Shown piece by piece: positions 36,399-45,315 of a stretch of 64,000 nucleotides of DNA. The stretch comes from Mycobacterium sp. MS1601 (GTDB lineage Bacteria; Actinomycetota; Actinomycetes; Mycobacteriales; Mycobacteriaceae), in assembly GCF_001984215.1 (NCBI RefSeq), contig NZ_CP019420.1, forward strand, positions 992,001 through 1,056,000, read 5' to 3'. The notes below the pieces were generated by a model. That model ran no database searches. It was given only the letters and a program-made list of their open reading frames with translations, and was not told the DNA's origin. The translations under genes were made by a program, and so were the position numbers. Numbering within the stretch: the first letter of the stretch is position 1; every line of letters begins with the position of its first letter.

Positions 36399-36749
36399 TT
36401 ACGTTGACGGCCTAATTTGTTTCGTGTCAAGACCGATCGGCAAGTCGGGATGTTCAGCGGGGCCGCGCGGATGCTCGGTCATCCACCGACGCTCGACTTT
36501 CTTGACGCGCTGATGCTCGACGGTGATGAGCAAAGCCCCCGCCGTCACCAGCGCGCCGGCGATCAACCCGAGCATCAGCGGCCAGCCGTCGCGGCTGTAC
36601 GCGGTGGCGGCGACAAACCCGGCGATGGCGATGATGCCCAGCGCAAGCAGGAACAGGCCCGGCCACCACAAGGTGTCGATGAACGACTCACCCGCATGCG
36701 GCTGCGTAGTTCGTGAATGATCCACCGGGTCGTGGTACGCACCCTTCAT
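36399..36749 (-). CDS. Two-helix membrane protein, unknown
   Basis: A 116-residue protein starting at the ATG at 36749 with a GGAGAGGAG ribosome site about seven bases upstream. It has a His-rich polar head, two membrane helices (LWWPGLFLLALGIIAIAGFV and WPLMLGLIAGALVTAGALLI), then a basic tail (VEHQRVKKVERRWMTEHPRG). This layout recalls small actinobacterial DUF2631-like proteins, but that is not certain. It lies 62 bp upstream of the other small membrane gene and may form an operon with it. Confidence 0.65.
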   Translation of the reverse strand: MKGAYHDPVDHSRTTQPHAGESFIDTLWWPGLFLLALGIIAIAGFVAATAYSRDGWPLMLGLIAGALVTAGALLITVEHQRVKKVERRWMTEHPRGPAEHPDLPIGLDTKQIRPST

Positions 36750-36881
36750 GCGACATCTCCTCTCCTGGCGAGCTGCATCCAGCCTACGCCGATTGTGATG
36801 TAGCTCACATAGGTGAAGGCGGGGCTGGCGGGCAGGTCTACGGCGAGCAAGCGGTGTGGACTCCGCGTAGGGTCGCTCAGC

Positions 36882-37295
36882 ATGACGATGTACGTGACCC
36901 GAGTGGTGCTCAGCCACCTCGCCGAGCCGACACGTCACGACACCACATCGACCCCGGGGCGCGAACCGTTCACGGTCTCGTGGACATTGAGCGAATTGGG
37001 TTGCACCGACCAGGACTTCGAGCAATCGCACTCCACACTGTCGGCTGCGCAGATGCACGCGATCAAGCTGTTACGCCGAATCCGCGCCGGAGCGTCGGTC
37101 TCCGATGTGTACGCAGAGAAGCTGGATGTGGAGTTGCCGGCACAGCTTTCGAGCTCCGCGGAACTCTGTGTTTGTGGACACCCGTCACATCCGGGCCGGT
37201 TCTGCTCCTGCGGGTGCTCCATCAGCGAAACCGACAACGGACGCGACGCGACCTCGCACGTTGTCGCCCCGATCCCGTATTCACGCTCCGGTTAG
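36882..37295 (+). CDS. Hypothetical protein with C-terminal Cys/His cluster
   Basis: A 137-residue frame from the ATG at 36882. The N-terminal part (VTRVVLSHLAEPTRHDTTST, then GCTDQDFEQS) has no known domain. A helical segment, SAAQMHAIKLLRRIRAGASV, precedes a C-terminal knuckle CVCGHPSHPGRFCSCGCS, which could bind zinc. The last bases overlap the 3' end of the convergent GntR gene by four. Coding seems likely from composition and the motif, but no homologue is recalled. Confidence 0.5.
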   Translation: MTMYVTRVVLSHLAEPTRHDTTSTPGREPFTVSWTLSELGCTDQDFEQSHSTLSAAQMHAIKLLRRIRAGASVSDVYAEKLDVELPAQLSSSAELCVCGHPSHPGRFCSCGCSISETDNGRDATSHVVAPIPYSRSG

Positions 37296-37942
37296 CTGGC
37301 CTCGCCTGCCTGCAGCATCGCCACCAGGTCGGCCTTGGTGTGGTCACTGTGCTTCAGCAGCCGGTCCCGCGCCCGCTTCTGGTTGCCGTCGCGGGCGGCC
37401 TTGACGATCTCGTCATGCTCGTTGACCGACGAAACGAACCGTGCCTCGGTCATGGTGTGCTTGCCGATCCGGCGGAAATGAGTGGCGATGCGGTCGATCA
37501 CTTCCCGCAACACGTCATTGTCGATGGCGCTGAAGAGGATGTCGTCGAACCGGTCGATTTCGGTGACCAGATCCTCGTACTCCTTGGCAGCCAGCAGCTC
37601 CTTGGAGCGCACGACGTTGAGACGGAGTTCCTCCCCCGCCTGGGAGGCAGGATTCTCGGTGATCCGCTGCAGGCACTCGGCCTGGATGACGAAGCGCGCC
37701 TCATAGAGCTGATCGAAGTCACGAGCGGTGTACCACTTGGCGCGGGCGCCGCGATACGGTGCGATCTCCACCAGGCCGTCGCTCTCGAGGCGAGCCAGCG
37801 CCTCCCGGATCGGAGTCTTGCTCACGCCGAAGCGTTCCGAGAGCGGGATCTCCTTCAGCGGTGCTCCCGGCGGGATCTCCTGGGAGATGAGGTCCTCACG
37901 AAGCCGGTAGTAGACACGGTCTTTGACCTGCTGAAGATCCAT
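37292..37942 (-). CDS. GntR-family regulator, FadR/FCD type
   Basis: A 216-residue regulator with an N-terminal winged helix (DLISQEIPPGAPLKEIPLSE, RFGVSKTPIREALARLESDG) and an FCD effector domain of six helices. The FCD part includes FDQLYEARFVIQAECLQRI, FDDILFSAIDN and NEHDEIVKAARDGNQ, the last with a metal-ligand His. FCD regulators usually sense small carboxylic acids or amino-acid derivatives. It is the last gene of the importer operon (82 bp after the permease), so it probably controls that operon and the divergent catabolic genes. The ATG at 37942 is chosen; the frame is open 66 bp further. Confidence 0.92.
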   Translation of the reverse strand: MDLQQVKDRVYYRLREDLISQEIPPGAPLKEIPLSERFGVSKTPIREALARLESDGLVEIAPYRGARAKWYTARDFDQLYEARFVIQAECLQRITENPASQAGEELRLNVVRSKELLAAKEYEDLVTEIDRFDDILFSAIDNDVLREVIDRIATHFRRIGKHTMTEARFVSSVNEHDEIVKAARDGNQKRARDRLLKHSDHTKADLVAMLQAGEAS

Positions 37943-38024
37943 CGAAAGCCCCGCGCTCGAGTCCAGAGAAACTGTCGACCGTGACACGGCCGATGAACCG
38001 GTGATCATAGTTGATGTCTGCCGG

Positions 38025-38858
38025 TCACGATCGATCGCGCCAGTACACGAGCTTCTTGTCGATCAATTCGACAATGCCGTAGAGCAGCAGCCCGAAGAAC
38101 ATCAAGGCGATGATCACCGCGAACGAGGAGGCGACGTCCAGCTGGAAGCTGAACGTCTTGGACAACACGCCCATTCCGACGGAGGCGCCCACGAACTCCG
38201 CCACGATGGCGCCGATCAGCGCCAACGTCACCGCGTTCTTGATGCCGGCGAGAATCAACGGCAACGACGCCGGCAATGTCAGTTCGCGGTACTCCTGCCA
38301 GCGGCTGGCCCCGAACGACCGCATGAGGGTACGGGCGTCCCGATCCACCGTCTCCATCCCCACCAGCACATTGAGCAGTAGCGGGAAAAAGCAGATGGTG
38401 GCCGCCATCACGATTTTGGATTCCAGCCCGAAACCGAACCAGGTCAAGAAGATCGGCGCGAACGCGATACGCGGGGTGATCTGAAACGCCACCACTATCG
38501 GGTACAGCGCGCGCCGTGCCAGATCCGACATTCCCAGCAGCGTGCCCAGCACCCAGGCGGTGACGATGCCGATGGCGAAACCGACCAGCGTCTCGGTCAT
38601 GGTGGCCTGGGCGGCCTCCCAGAAGAACGGTTCGGTGACCATCGCCGCCAGACTGATCGCGATGGCCGACGGTGGCGGCAGGATTATCGGGTTCACCATG
38701 CCGAAACCGACGATGCCCTCCCATATCGCCAGGATCGCCAACACCACCGCCGTGGGCGGCCACACCGACCGCCACAGTGAGGACCCGCGCCTGCGCCGCG
38801 GCAGAGCGTCCGCCCCGCGCACGGCGGTTTCAGGCTGCGGCGATAGAGCCGAACTCAT
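38025..38858 (-). CDS. ABC transporter permease (SsuC/TauC/ThiX type)
   Basis: Forms the membrane channel of the importer. The 277-residue protein has a basic N-terminus and six membrane helices. It carries the EAA-type loop RSFGASRWQEYRELTLPASL typical of nitrate/sulfonate/pyrimidine-precursor importers, and PRIAFAPIFLTWFGFGLESK before it. It lies 32 bp after the ATPase gene and 82 bp before the GntR gene on the minus strand. Confidence 0.93.
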   Translation of the reverse strand: MSSALSPQPETAVRGADALPRRRRGSSLWRSVWPPTAVVLAILAIWEGIVGFGMVNPIILPPPSAIAISLAAMVTEPFFWEAAQATMTETLVGFAIGIVTAWVLGTLLGMSDLARRALYPIVVAFQITPRIAFAPIFLTWFGFGLESKIVMAATICFFPLLLNVLVGMETVDRDARTLMRSFGASRWQEYRELTLPASLPLILAGIKNAVTLALIGAIVAEFVGASVGMGVLSKTFSFQLDVASSFAVIIALMFFGLLLYGIVELIDKKLVYWRDRS

Positions 38859-38890
38859 AACTGCCCCTTACGCATTTGGGTTCTCGCTTT

Positions 38891-39715
38891 CTACAGGTAC
38901 GCGCTGATCGAGTTGCGTACTTTCGCCGCCAGCTCCGCGGACACCGCTGATGTGGCCTGCTCAGCCGTGCGCGGTCTCGGCAGTGCGATGTCCACAATGT
39001 CCACCACACCACCGGGCCGGGGCCGCATGGTGACGATCCGGTCGGACAAGAACACCGCCTCGGCGATGTTGTGGGTGACGAACAGCGTGGTGCGGCCGTG
39101 CTCGTCATGTAGGCGGGCGAGCTCGACGTTGAGCCGCTCCCTGGTGAATTCGTCGAGCGCCGAAAACGGTTCGTCCATCAGCAGGACCGGTGGATCGGTA
39201 GCCAAGGCCCTGGCCAGACTGACCCTCTGCTTCATGCCGCCGGACAGTTCCCAGACCTGTTTGGTGGCGAAGTCGGCCAACCCGGTGAGCTCCAGGAAAT
39301 GCATGGCAGCGTCTTTGGCCCCAGCAGCCGAACGCCGCTGCACCTTCGCCGGCAGCATCACGTTCTCCAGAACGTTTTTCCACGGAAACAACACCGGCCG
39401 CTGCAGCATGATCGAGACGTCGGTGCGATCCGCTCGCGCCGGCGAACCGGCGATGTCAACGCTGCCCGACGATGCGGCGGTGAGGCCCGCGACAATGTGC
39501 AACAGAGTGGACTTCCCACAACCGCTGGGGCCCAGCAGAGAGACAAACTCGCCTTCGGCGATGTCGAGGTCGATCGGATCCAGGGCAGCCACCGGTCCGC
39601 TGTCGCTGTCGTAGACCTTCGTCACCCCGGCAACCCGGATCGCGGAGCCGGTGACCGCGTGGCCACCTGGCGCGATCCGGGTTGCACTGATGTCACGGGG
39701 CATACTGCTTGGCAT
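38891..39715 (-). CDS. ABC transporter ATPase (SsuB/TauB/ThiZ type)
   Basis: Energises the importer. The 274-residue protein shows Walker A LLGPSGCGKSTLLH, the Q-loop in MLQRPVLFPWKNVLEN, signature LSGGMKQRVSLARA, Walker B PVLLMDEPFSALD and H-loop TLFVTHNIAEAV. It starts within the last codons of the binding-protein gene (overlap of 11 or 23 bp depending on which of two ATGs is used), so translation is coupled. Its sequence class belongs to importers of nitrate, sulfonate or pyrimidine precursors. Confidence 0.95.
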   Translation of the reverse strand: MPSSMPRDISATRIAPGGHAVTGSAIRVAGVTKVYDSDSGPVAALDPIDLDIAEGEFVSLLGPSGCGKSTLLHIVAGLTAASSGSVDIAGSPARADRTDVSIMLQRPVLFPWKNVLENVMLPAKVQRRSAAGAKDAAMHFLELTGLADFATKQVWELSGGMKQRVSLARALATDPPVLLMDEPFSALDEFTRERLNVELARLHDEHGRTTLFVTHNIAEAVFLSDRIVTMRPRPGGVVDIVDIALPRPRTAEQATSAVSAELAAKVRNSISAYL

Positions 39716-40802
39716 CCTCTTGCACTGCGGGAAGGTCGATTTCGGAGTACTCCTGCTGCAGGCTGGTGATGTCGTCCCCGGAACCCATGGCCACTGGATC
39801 TACCGAGCCCTTGATGACACCGGAATCGGTGAGCACGTCGACGGTGGTCTGCCACCCTTGCGCGCTCACCGCACCGTATGCCGTGGCCGGGTCGTAGCTG
39901 CCCGCGTAGCGGCGCACCTCGTCGAAGTACACCTGCGCGTAGTTCATATCGGTGCACTCCTCGGGCACCGTCTTGCACACGATATCCAGCGCGCCTTCGG
40001 GATTCGCGTCGGTGAAGGCCGCGCCCATGGCGTATGCGCGGGCGATCTTGACGGCGATTTCCCGCTTCGCCGGGTCCTCCAGCGCAGCCGCGGTAGTCAC
40101 CAAGCAGTCGCCGGGAATCACGTTCAGCGATTCGGGGGTGATGTCGGTGAACTTGTTTCCCGCGGCAGTGAAGGTGGCCAGATCGGCGAAGCTGGTGGCG
40201 TAGGCATCGACCGTCCCGTCCTGCAGTGCCGTCAGCGACTGCGGACCGGCTCCGCCGATGGGCAGCAGGGTGACATCGCCGTTCGGTGTCAACCCGGATT
40301 CGGCGAGTGCGGCATTCACGATGGGTTCTTCACCACCGCCCGCCTCGGTGATCCCGAGGGTCTTGCCCCGCAGATCAGCTACGGAGGTGACGTCGGAGCC
40401 CTCGGGCGTGACGATGATGAAGATGTTGCTGGCCGGGTAGCACATCGGAATGCGGATGCTGGGATCGGTTTCGGCTGCCACCACGGCGCTGGCCGCACCG
40501 GAGAAACCGAAATCGACGTTGCCGGCGATCAGTTGCTGCGTCACGAAGCCGGATCCGTCGGCCTCTTCGATGGTGAGGTCCAGGCCTTCGTCGGCGAAGT
40601 AGCCCTGCTCTTCGGCCACCATCAGTGGTGTCCAGAAGATGCCGCGCGGGAAGGGCAGCATCAACGTGGCCGCGGTGGCACCGTCGGCGCCCGAGGCGGT
40701 GCTCTCCGAACTCGGGCTCGAGTTGGTGCCGGAGGAACAGCCGGCAAGGACAAAGGCGGATGCGGTGGCTGCGCCGACGGCAGCCCAGACGTGCTTGTTC
40801 AT
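39693..40802 (-). CDS. NMT1/THI5-type substrate-binding lipoprotein
   Basis: Captures the substrate outside the membrane. The 369-residue protein has a lipoprotein signal with lipobox LAGC at residues 19-22 and a Ser/Thr linker. The NMT1-like fold follows: RGIFWTPLMVAEEQGYFADE, then LDLTIEEADGSGFVTQQLIA, GNVDFGFSGAASAVVAAE, ADLRGKTLGITEAGGGEE and DAYATSFADLATFTAAG. This family binds nitrogen heterocycles such as thiamine pyrimidine precursors, as well as sulfonates and nitrate. A GGAGGAG ribosome site lies eight bases upstream. It is the first gene of the importer operon and divergent from the M20 gene. Confidence 0.92.
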   Translation of the reverse strand: MNKHVWAAVGAATASAFVLAGCSSGTNSSPSSESTASGADGATAATLMLPFPRGIFWTPLMVAEEQGYFADEGLDLTIEEADGSGFVTQQLIAGNVDFGFSGAASAVVAAETDPSIRIPMCYPASNIFIIVTPEGSDVTSVADLRGKTLGITEAGGGEEPIVNAALAESGLTPNGDVTLLPIGGAGPQSLTALQDGTVDAYATSFADLATFTAAGNKFTDITPESLNVIPGDCLVTTAAALEDPAKREIAVKIARAYAMGAAFTDANPEGALDIVCKTVPEECTDMNYAQVYFDEVRRYAGSYDPATAYGAVSAQGWQTTVDVLTDSGVIKGSVDPVAMGSGDDITSLQQEYSEIDLPAVQEDAKQYAP

Positions 40803-41021
40803 GCGCGAGAACTCCTCCAGATGATGTGCGGTTGGCCGTTCGAATCTTGACGATAGTATTCAATCTAGCGCCACAGTTGCGGTTTCCTGCATGAAAACCT
40901 TGTGTTACGCCCGGCTATCCACGCTAAATCCAGTGCTAGACATCGTTTTTTCGATATGCCACAGCGGTTGACCGCTTTCGGCATTGCTCATATATTGTCG
41001 TTAATCAAGGAGGAGGTTTGC

Positions 41022-42227
41022 GTGATCACGGGACCTGAGACACGGACACTGGCCATCATCGACGAACACATCGACACCGATCGGCTTGTCACCACCGTCC
41101 AGGAGATCTGCCGGATTCCCAGCGTCCTGGGAGAGGAGGGCGCCTTCGCGGCGTACCTCGTCGACATGATGTGCGCCTCCGGATTCGACGGAGCAGCACT
41201 GCAACCGGTTCTCCCCCACCGGCCCAACGCCACCGGACATCTCGATTTCGGCTCCGCCGGTCGCACCGTCGTGCTGACCGGACACCTCGACACCAAACCA
41301 CCGTCCCACGGATGGACGGTCACCGAACCATTCTCGGGAGCCCTGATCGACGGGGCCATCTATGGCCAGGGCATCATGGACATGAAAGCCGCTCTGGTGT
41401 GCCAGGTGATCGCCATGGAAGCGTTGCGCGCCAGTGGAATACCTCTCAACGGTCGGCTGGCATTCGCCGGCGTCGCCGACCACATGGGTGACCAGCGAGG
41501 CGCCATCGAGTACTTCACGCACCATCCCGCCGACCTGGCGGTGCTCGGTGAGTGCTCGGGCAGCCAGATTTACCTTGGCCACCGCGGCCGCTACTACTTC
41601 GACATCACCGTCCGCGGCCTGAGTGCGCACACCTGCCACAAGCCCTCCGCGATCAACGCCAATGTTCTTGCTGCACATGCCATCATCGAACTCGACGCAT
41701 CGAAGCTCGAGCCGCAACTCGAAGAGTGGGTGCTCGAGCTCTTCGGCCCCGAAACCTTCATGGCACCAGGCCGGGTATACGGAGGGCTGCCGCCGGGTGG
41801 TCCGTCGATGATTCCCGACGAGTGCGTCATCCGCGTGGACTGCCGCCCGCAGCCCGGCGTCACCATCGAGGAAGTCCGCACCGAGATCGACCGCTGCCTG
41901 GCCGCCGCCAAACTGCGCGACCCACGCTTCAAAGCGGACGTCGAGCTCGTCGACGTCAAAGCCGGATACCTCGTGAGCCGCGACGACGAGGTCGCCACCA
42001 CGATGATCCGCGCGCTGGCCGCCGTGCGCGGACAAGAGTCGCCGGTGTCGGTGGGCAACTGGCTGGGCGACACCTCCAGCGTCGGGCACCAGGTTCCCAC
42101 CATCATTTTCGGCCCGGGCGCCGAAAGCGCTTACGCTGCCAACGAGCACCTGACAGTGGACGAGATCGTCGAAGCCACCCGCGCTTACGCCATGTTCGCC
42201 GCACTGAGCCTGGGCACCGGGGCCTGA
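41022..42227 (+). CDS. M20-family amidohydrolase/deacylase
   Basis: A 401-residue zinc-dependent amidohydrolase of the ArgE/DapE/YlmB class that cleaves an N-acyl or N-formyl bond. It shows VVLTGHLDTKPP (His and Asp ligands), IYGQGIMDMKAALVCQ (bridging Asp), LGECSGSQIYLGHRGRYYFD (Glu-related), a dimerisation insert (TVRGLSAHTCHKPSAIN), DCRPQPG and a final TIIFGPG. The GTG at 41022 follows a strong AAGGAGGAGG. It heads the plus-strand catabolic operon, divergent from the importer. YlmB, which deformylates a thiamine pyrimidine precursor, belongs to the same family and also works with an NMT1-type importer. Confidence 0.9.
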   Translation: MITGPETRTLAIIDEHIDTDRLVTTVQEICRIPSVLGEEGAFAAYLVDMMCASGFDGAALQPVLPHRPNATGHLDFGSAGRTVVLTGHLDTKPPSHGWTVTEPFSGALIDGAIYGQGIMDMKAALVCQVIAMEALRASGIPLNGRLAFAGVADHMGDQRGAIEYFTHHPADLAVLGECSGSQIYLGHRGRYYFDITVRGLSAHTCHKPSAINANVLAAHAIIELDASKLEPQLEEWVLELFGPETFMAPGRVYGGLPPGGPSMIPDECVIRVDCRPQPGVTIEEVRTEIDRCLAAAKLRDPRFKADVELVDVKAGYLVSRDDEVATTMIRALAAVRGQESPVSVGNWLGDTSSVGHQVPTIIFGPGAESAYAANEHLTVDEIVEATRAYAMFAALSLGTGA

Positions 42228-42259
42228 GCACCAACCGACTCGAGGTAAGGACCAACATC

Positions 42260-43249
42260 ATGCTCGTGGGAGCTGCTCTCCAACCCGTTTATGCTGCAGA
42301 CGAATTCGGTGGCATTGTCAGCGACATGGAGAGCTGGGGAGTACACCAACTCTGGCTCACCGACTCGTCACTACACGCCAAATGCTGCTACTCCTTCGCC
42401 ACTCTGGCGGCGCTGAACTCCACCACCATGTCCATCGGCACGGCGGTCACCAACCCGATCACCCGTCACCCGGCGGTGGGAGCGGTGGCCGCCCTGACCC
42501 AGCAGGAGATCTCACACGGACGCTTCCGTTACGGCATCGGCGCCGGTGACCGACCGCTGCTCGCCCTCGGTTTCAAGCCGGCCAAGCTGGCCGTTCTCGA
42601 GGACGCCATCACTGCGACCCGACGATTGTGGTCAGGTGAGGAATTCTCGTGGGACGCCAACGGCTTCAGCCTGGACCACGCTCACGTCCGGCACGGCACC
42701 CCGGCGCAGATCCCGCTCTACGTCTCCGCCAGCGGCCCCAGGACCCTCGAGATGGCCGGGCGCATCGCGGACGGCATCATCCTGCTGGCCGGCTTGCATC
42801 CCGACGGCCTCCAATACGCCATCAGCCACATCGAACGAGGCGCCGAGAAAGCCGGCCGCGACAAGCGGCCGTCGATCACCGTGTTCGGCTACGGCGCCAT
42901 CAGCGATGACGAAGATTATGCGCTGGAAGCCGGCCGCAGCATCGCCGCATGGTTCCCCCAGACAGCGCCGGAGTACTGCCGCCTGGCGGGTTTGCCCGAC
43001 GACATCGCACAGAAGGTGAAGTCGGCCTACGGCGGTGGCGAGTTCCAAGAAGCCAAGTCCGCGGCATCCCTGCTGCCGGACAGCTTCGTCCGGCGGATGT
43101 CACTGTGCGGCGACAAGTCGGTGGTTCGCGAACACCTGAAGACCATGGCGGAGTTGAACATTGACTGCTTTGCCGCCTTCCCCACCACCGATACCGTCGA
43201 ATCCCGGCTGAACACGGTCAAGGCGCTCGCCGAGACAGCGGCCGAGTAG
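42260..43249 (+). CDS. Luciferase-like (LLM) flavin-dependent oxidoreductase
   Basis: A 329-residue TIM-barrel enzyme using FMN or F420. It begins LVGAALQPVYAADEFGGIVS and has WGVHQLWLTDSSL, GTAVTNPITRHPAVGAVAAL, RFRYGIGAGD, QIPLYVSASGPRTLEMAGRI and ADGIILL, the ordered signature of the methylene-tetrahydromethanopterin-reductase-like subgroup. GAGGTAAGG lies upstream of the ATG at 42260. In a set with amidohydrolases it may oxidise or open a nitrogen ring, as RutA does in uracil breakdown; that role is inferred. It follows the M20 gene by 32 bp. Confidence 0.9.
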   Translation: MLVGAALQPVYAADEFGGIVSDMESWGVHQLWLTDSSLHAKCCYSFATLAALNSTTMSIGTAVTNPITRHPAVGAVAALTQQEISHGRFRYGIGAGDRPLLALGFKPAKLAVLEDAITATRRLWSGEEFSWDANGFSLDHAHVRHGTPAQIPLYVSASGPRTLEMAGRIADGIILLAGLHPDGLQYAISHIERGAEKAGRDKRPSITVFGYGAISDDEDYALEAGRSIAAWFPQTAPEYCRLAGLPDDIAQKVKSAYGGGEFQEAKSAASLLPDSFVRRMSLCGDKSVVREHLKTMAELNIDCFAAFPTTDTVESRLNTVKALAETAAE

Positions 43250-43255
43250 ATCTGG

Positions 43256-44227
43256 ATGCGTGCCCTTCCCGATCACACCGTCGCCCGTGTACTCGACACC
43301 TGCCTGGGGGTTCGCGGCGACGAGACCGTGGTGTTGCTGATCGACGACGGCACCGACCCGGCGGTGATCGCGGGACTGGCGGTCGGGCTGGATCAACGCA
43401 ACGCCCGGTCTCGGGTGGTGATCGTGCCCCGCTACGACGTCCCGGGTTCGGAGCCGACCCCCGAAGCTGCGCAGGCTCTGCTGGATGCCGACGCCTGCAT
43501 CGAGCTGACCTCGGTGTTCATCGGTTCCAACCAAGCCCGTCGTCGCGCCACCGACGCGGGCCGCCGCTACCTGGCCATGCCAGGTGTCACGGCCCAGACC
43601 TTCCGCCTCGGCGGGCCGTACGACGTCGACTTCGACGCGCTGTCGGCCACCACCAGGACCATCGCCGCGCTGTGGGACACCGCCGACACCTACCGCATCA
43701 CCACACCCGCGGGCACCGATCTCACCGGGTCGATCAGAGGCCGAAAAGGTCGTTCACTCACCGGTATCGCCCGTGATCCAGGGACCTATATGGCGCCACC
43801 GGACATCGAGTCCGGCACCGCTCCGGTGGAGTCCTCGTCATCCGGAATCGTGGTGATCGACGCCGACTACCTGTTCATGGGCCCCGGCCCCAGCGCCGCC
43901 ACCTCGGTGTTGCACCTGCGCGACGGACAGTTGATCGGCACCGAAGGTGACGAAGCGCAACGACTGACCGAGATGATCGCGCGCTGCGCCGACCCACGGA
44001 TGACCAACCTGGCCGAAGTGTCACTCGGACTCAATCCGCAGGGCTCCGTGTGTGCAGTGGCGATGGAGACCGAGTCCTCACTCGGAAGTGCACACATCGC
44101 CTTCGGCAATTCGATCGCCTACGGCGGCACCGTGAACGCCGTCGCCCATCTTGACTGCGTGATGCGCAGCGCCACCGTCTATTTCGATGGAAAGCCCCGA
44201 GTCGTGGAAGGAAGGGTCGTGACATGA
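43256..44227 (+). CDS. M29 aminopeptidase-like/NicX-like metalloprotein
   Basis: A 323-residue protein of the fold shared by thermophilic M29 aminopeptidases and NicX, the Fe-dependent 2,5-dihydroxypyridine dioxygenase. Segments include VLDTCLGVRGDETVVLLIDD, ADACIELTSVF, YRITTPAGTDLTGSIRGRKG, NLAEVSLGLNP (metal-binding Glu) and SAHIAFGNSIAYGGTVNAVA, followed by HLDCVMRSATVYFDG with the His-Asp pair. The family gives either peptide-bond hydrolysis or ring cleavage. The heterocycle-like context makes a NicX-type role attractive. Its stop overlaps the next start (ATGA). Confidence 0.8.
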   Translation: MRALPDHTVARVLDTCLGVRGDETVVLLIDDGTDPAVIAGLAVGLDQRNARSRVVIVPRYDVPGSEPTPEAAQALLDADACIELTSVFIGSNQARRRATDAGRRYLAMPGVTAQTFRLGGPYDVDFDALSATTRTIAALWDTADTYRITTPAGTDLTGSIRGRKGRSLTGIARDPGTYMAPPDIESGTAPVESSSSGIVVIDADYLFMGPGPSAATSVLHLRDGQLIGTEGDEAQRLTEMIARCADPRMTNLAEVSLGLNPQGSVCAVAMETESSLGSAHIAFGNSIAYGGTVNAVAHLDCVMRSATVYFDGKPRVVEGRVVT

Positions 44228-45315
44228 CCAGCCCGGTACTGCCGTCATTCGAGGAGTTGCTCAGCCGAGACGACGTGATCTGGATGGGCCAGAACACCAC
44301 TCACCTGGACCCCGCACCGGAGGTACTGGCCGCCCTGACCGAAAGCACCCGCAAACACGAGTTCCAGGTGTACGCCCCCTCGGCGGGATTCACCGAACTG
44401 CGTGAACTCATCGTCGCGGACCTGGGGTTGCCCGGTTTCGACGCCTGGGTGCTCGACGGCGCGGTGGCCGGACTGCACCACCTGTGTATGACGTTGGCGC
44501 CGCGCATCTCACGGCTGATCACCAGTGACCCGGGATGGCCGTGGCCGGCCCGATTCGTGGGCCTCGGCGGGGTACCGGTCACCACCCTTGCGGTGTTCGA
44601 GCAACCCCGGGGGCTGTTGTCTGCCGCGCAGATAGCAGCCGTGATCGAACCCCGCTCGCTGATCTACCTGATCGACCCGCTCAACCCGCTGGGTAGTTCC
44701 TACTCTGCCGACGAGCTCGCCGACATCGTCGAGGTGGCCCGGGAGTCGGGCTCCTATCTGATTCACGACGCCACCTACCGTCACTTCGCCGACGCGCACA
44801 CCTTGGCCGCGACGTTATACCCGGAGCGCACGTTCACCACGTACAGCTTCTCGAAGTGGTTAGGACTGGCTGGACTTCGTGTCGGTGCGGTGGTGGCGGC
44901 GCCCCAACTCCTGGCTGAGGTGATGGCCGTTCCGGCGAATCCTCTGGGTGCCGGTATCCAGGCACAGCGGGCAGCCATTGCAGGACTGCGTGTCCGGGAC
45001 CGCTGGTTGGCACAGTTACGTCAGGTCAACCGCCGCAATCTCGACACCATCGAAGAGATGGTCGCCGACTCCGGGGTGGGCTCGGTGGTGGTGCCACGAT
45101 CCCAAGGCAACTTCCTGGCCGTCGACATCAGCCAGAGCGGGTGGACATCGGATGAGCTGTGCAAAGAGATCCTCTCCAGGAAAGGTGTTTTCATCCGGCC
45201 CGGTACCTACCAGTCACCGCTGTACGGGGATCGGTTCGTCAAGGTCAGCACATCGGTGCCACCGGCGTGGGCAGATGCCTTCTGCGATGCGTGGCGAACG
45301 GTGGCGGCGCGATGA
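44224..45315 (+). CDS. PLP-dependent aminotransferase, class I/II fold
   Basis: A 363-residue fold-type I enzyme. It has VYAPSAGFTELRELIVADL, DAWVLDGAVAGLHHLCMTLA, YLIDPLNPLGSSYS (an NPxNPTG variant), the internal-aldimine Lys in TYSFSKWLGLAGLRVGAV, and GVFIRPGTY near the end. The substrate is probably an amino acid or amine made by the upstream hydrolases. ATGA overlaps at both ends tie it tightly to the M29-like gene before and the amidase gene after. Confidence 0.9.
   Translation: MTSPVLPSFEELLSRDDVIWMGQNTTHLDPAPEVLAALTESTRKHEFQVYAPSAGFTELRELIVADLGLPGFDAWVLDGAVAGLHHLCMTLAPRISRLITSDPGWPWPARFVGLGGVPVTTLAVFEQPRGLLSAAQIAAVIEPRSLIYLIDPLNPLGSSYSADELADIVEVARESGSYLIHDATYRHFADAHTLAATLYPERTFTTYSFSKWLGLAGLRVGAVVAAPQLLAEVMAVPANPLGAGIQAQRAAIAGLRVRDRWLAQLRQVNRRNLDTIEEMVADSGVGSVVVPRSQGNFLAVDISQSGWTSDELCKEILSRKGVFIRPGTYQSPLYGDRFVKVSTSVPPAWADAFCDAWRTVAAR

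Noticed and set aside
40803..41021. TPP riboswitch upstream of the M20 gene, given the THI5-type importer
   Set aside because: The characteristic CTGAGA thi-box elements were not found on either strand.
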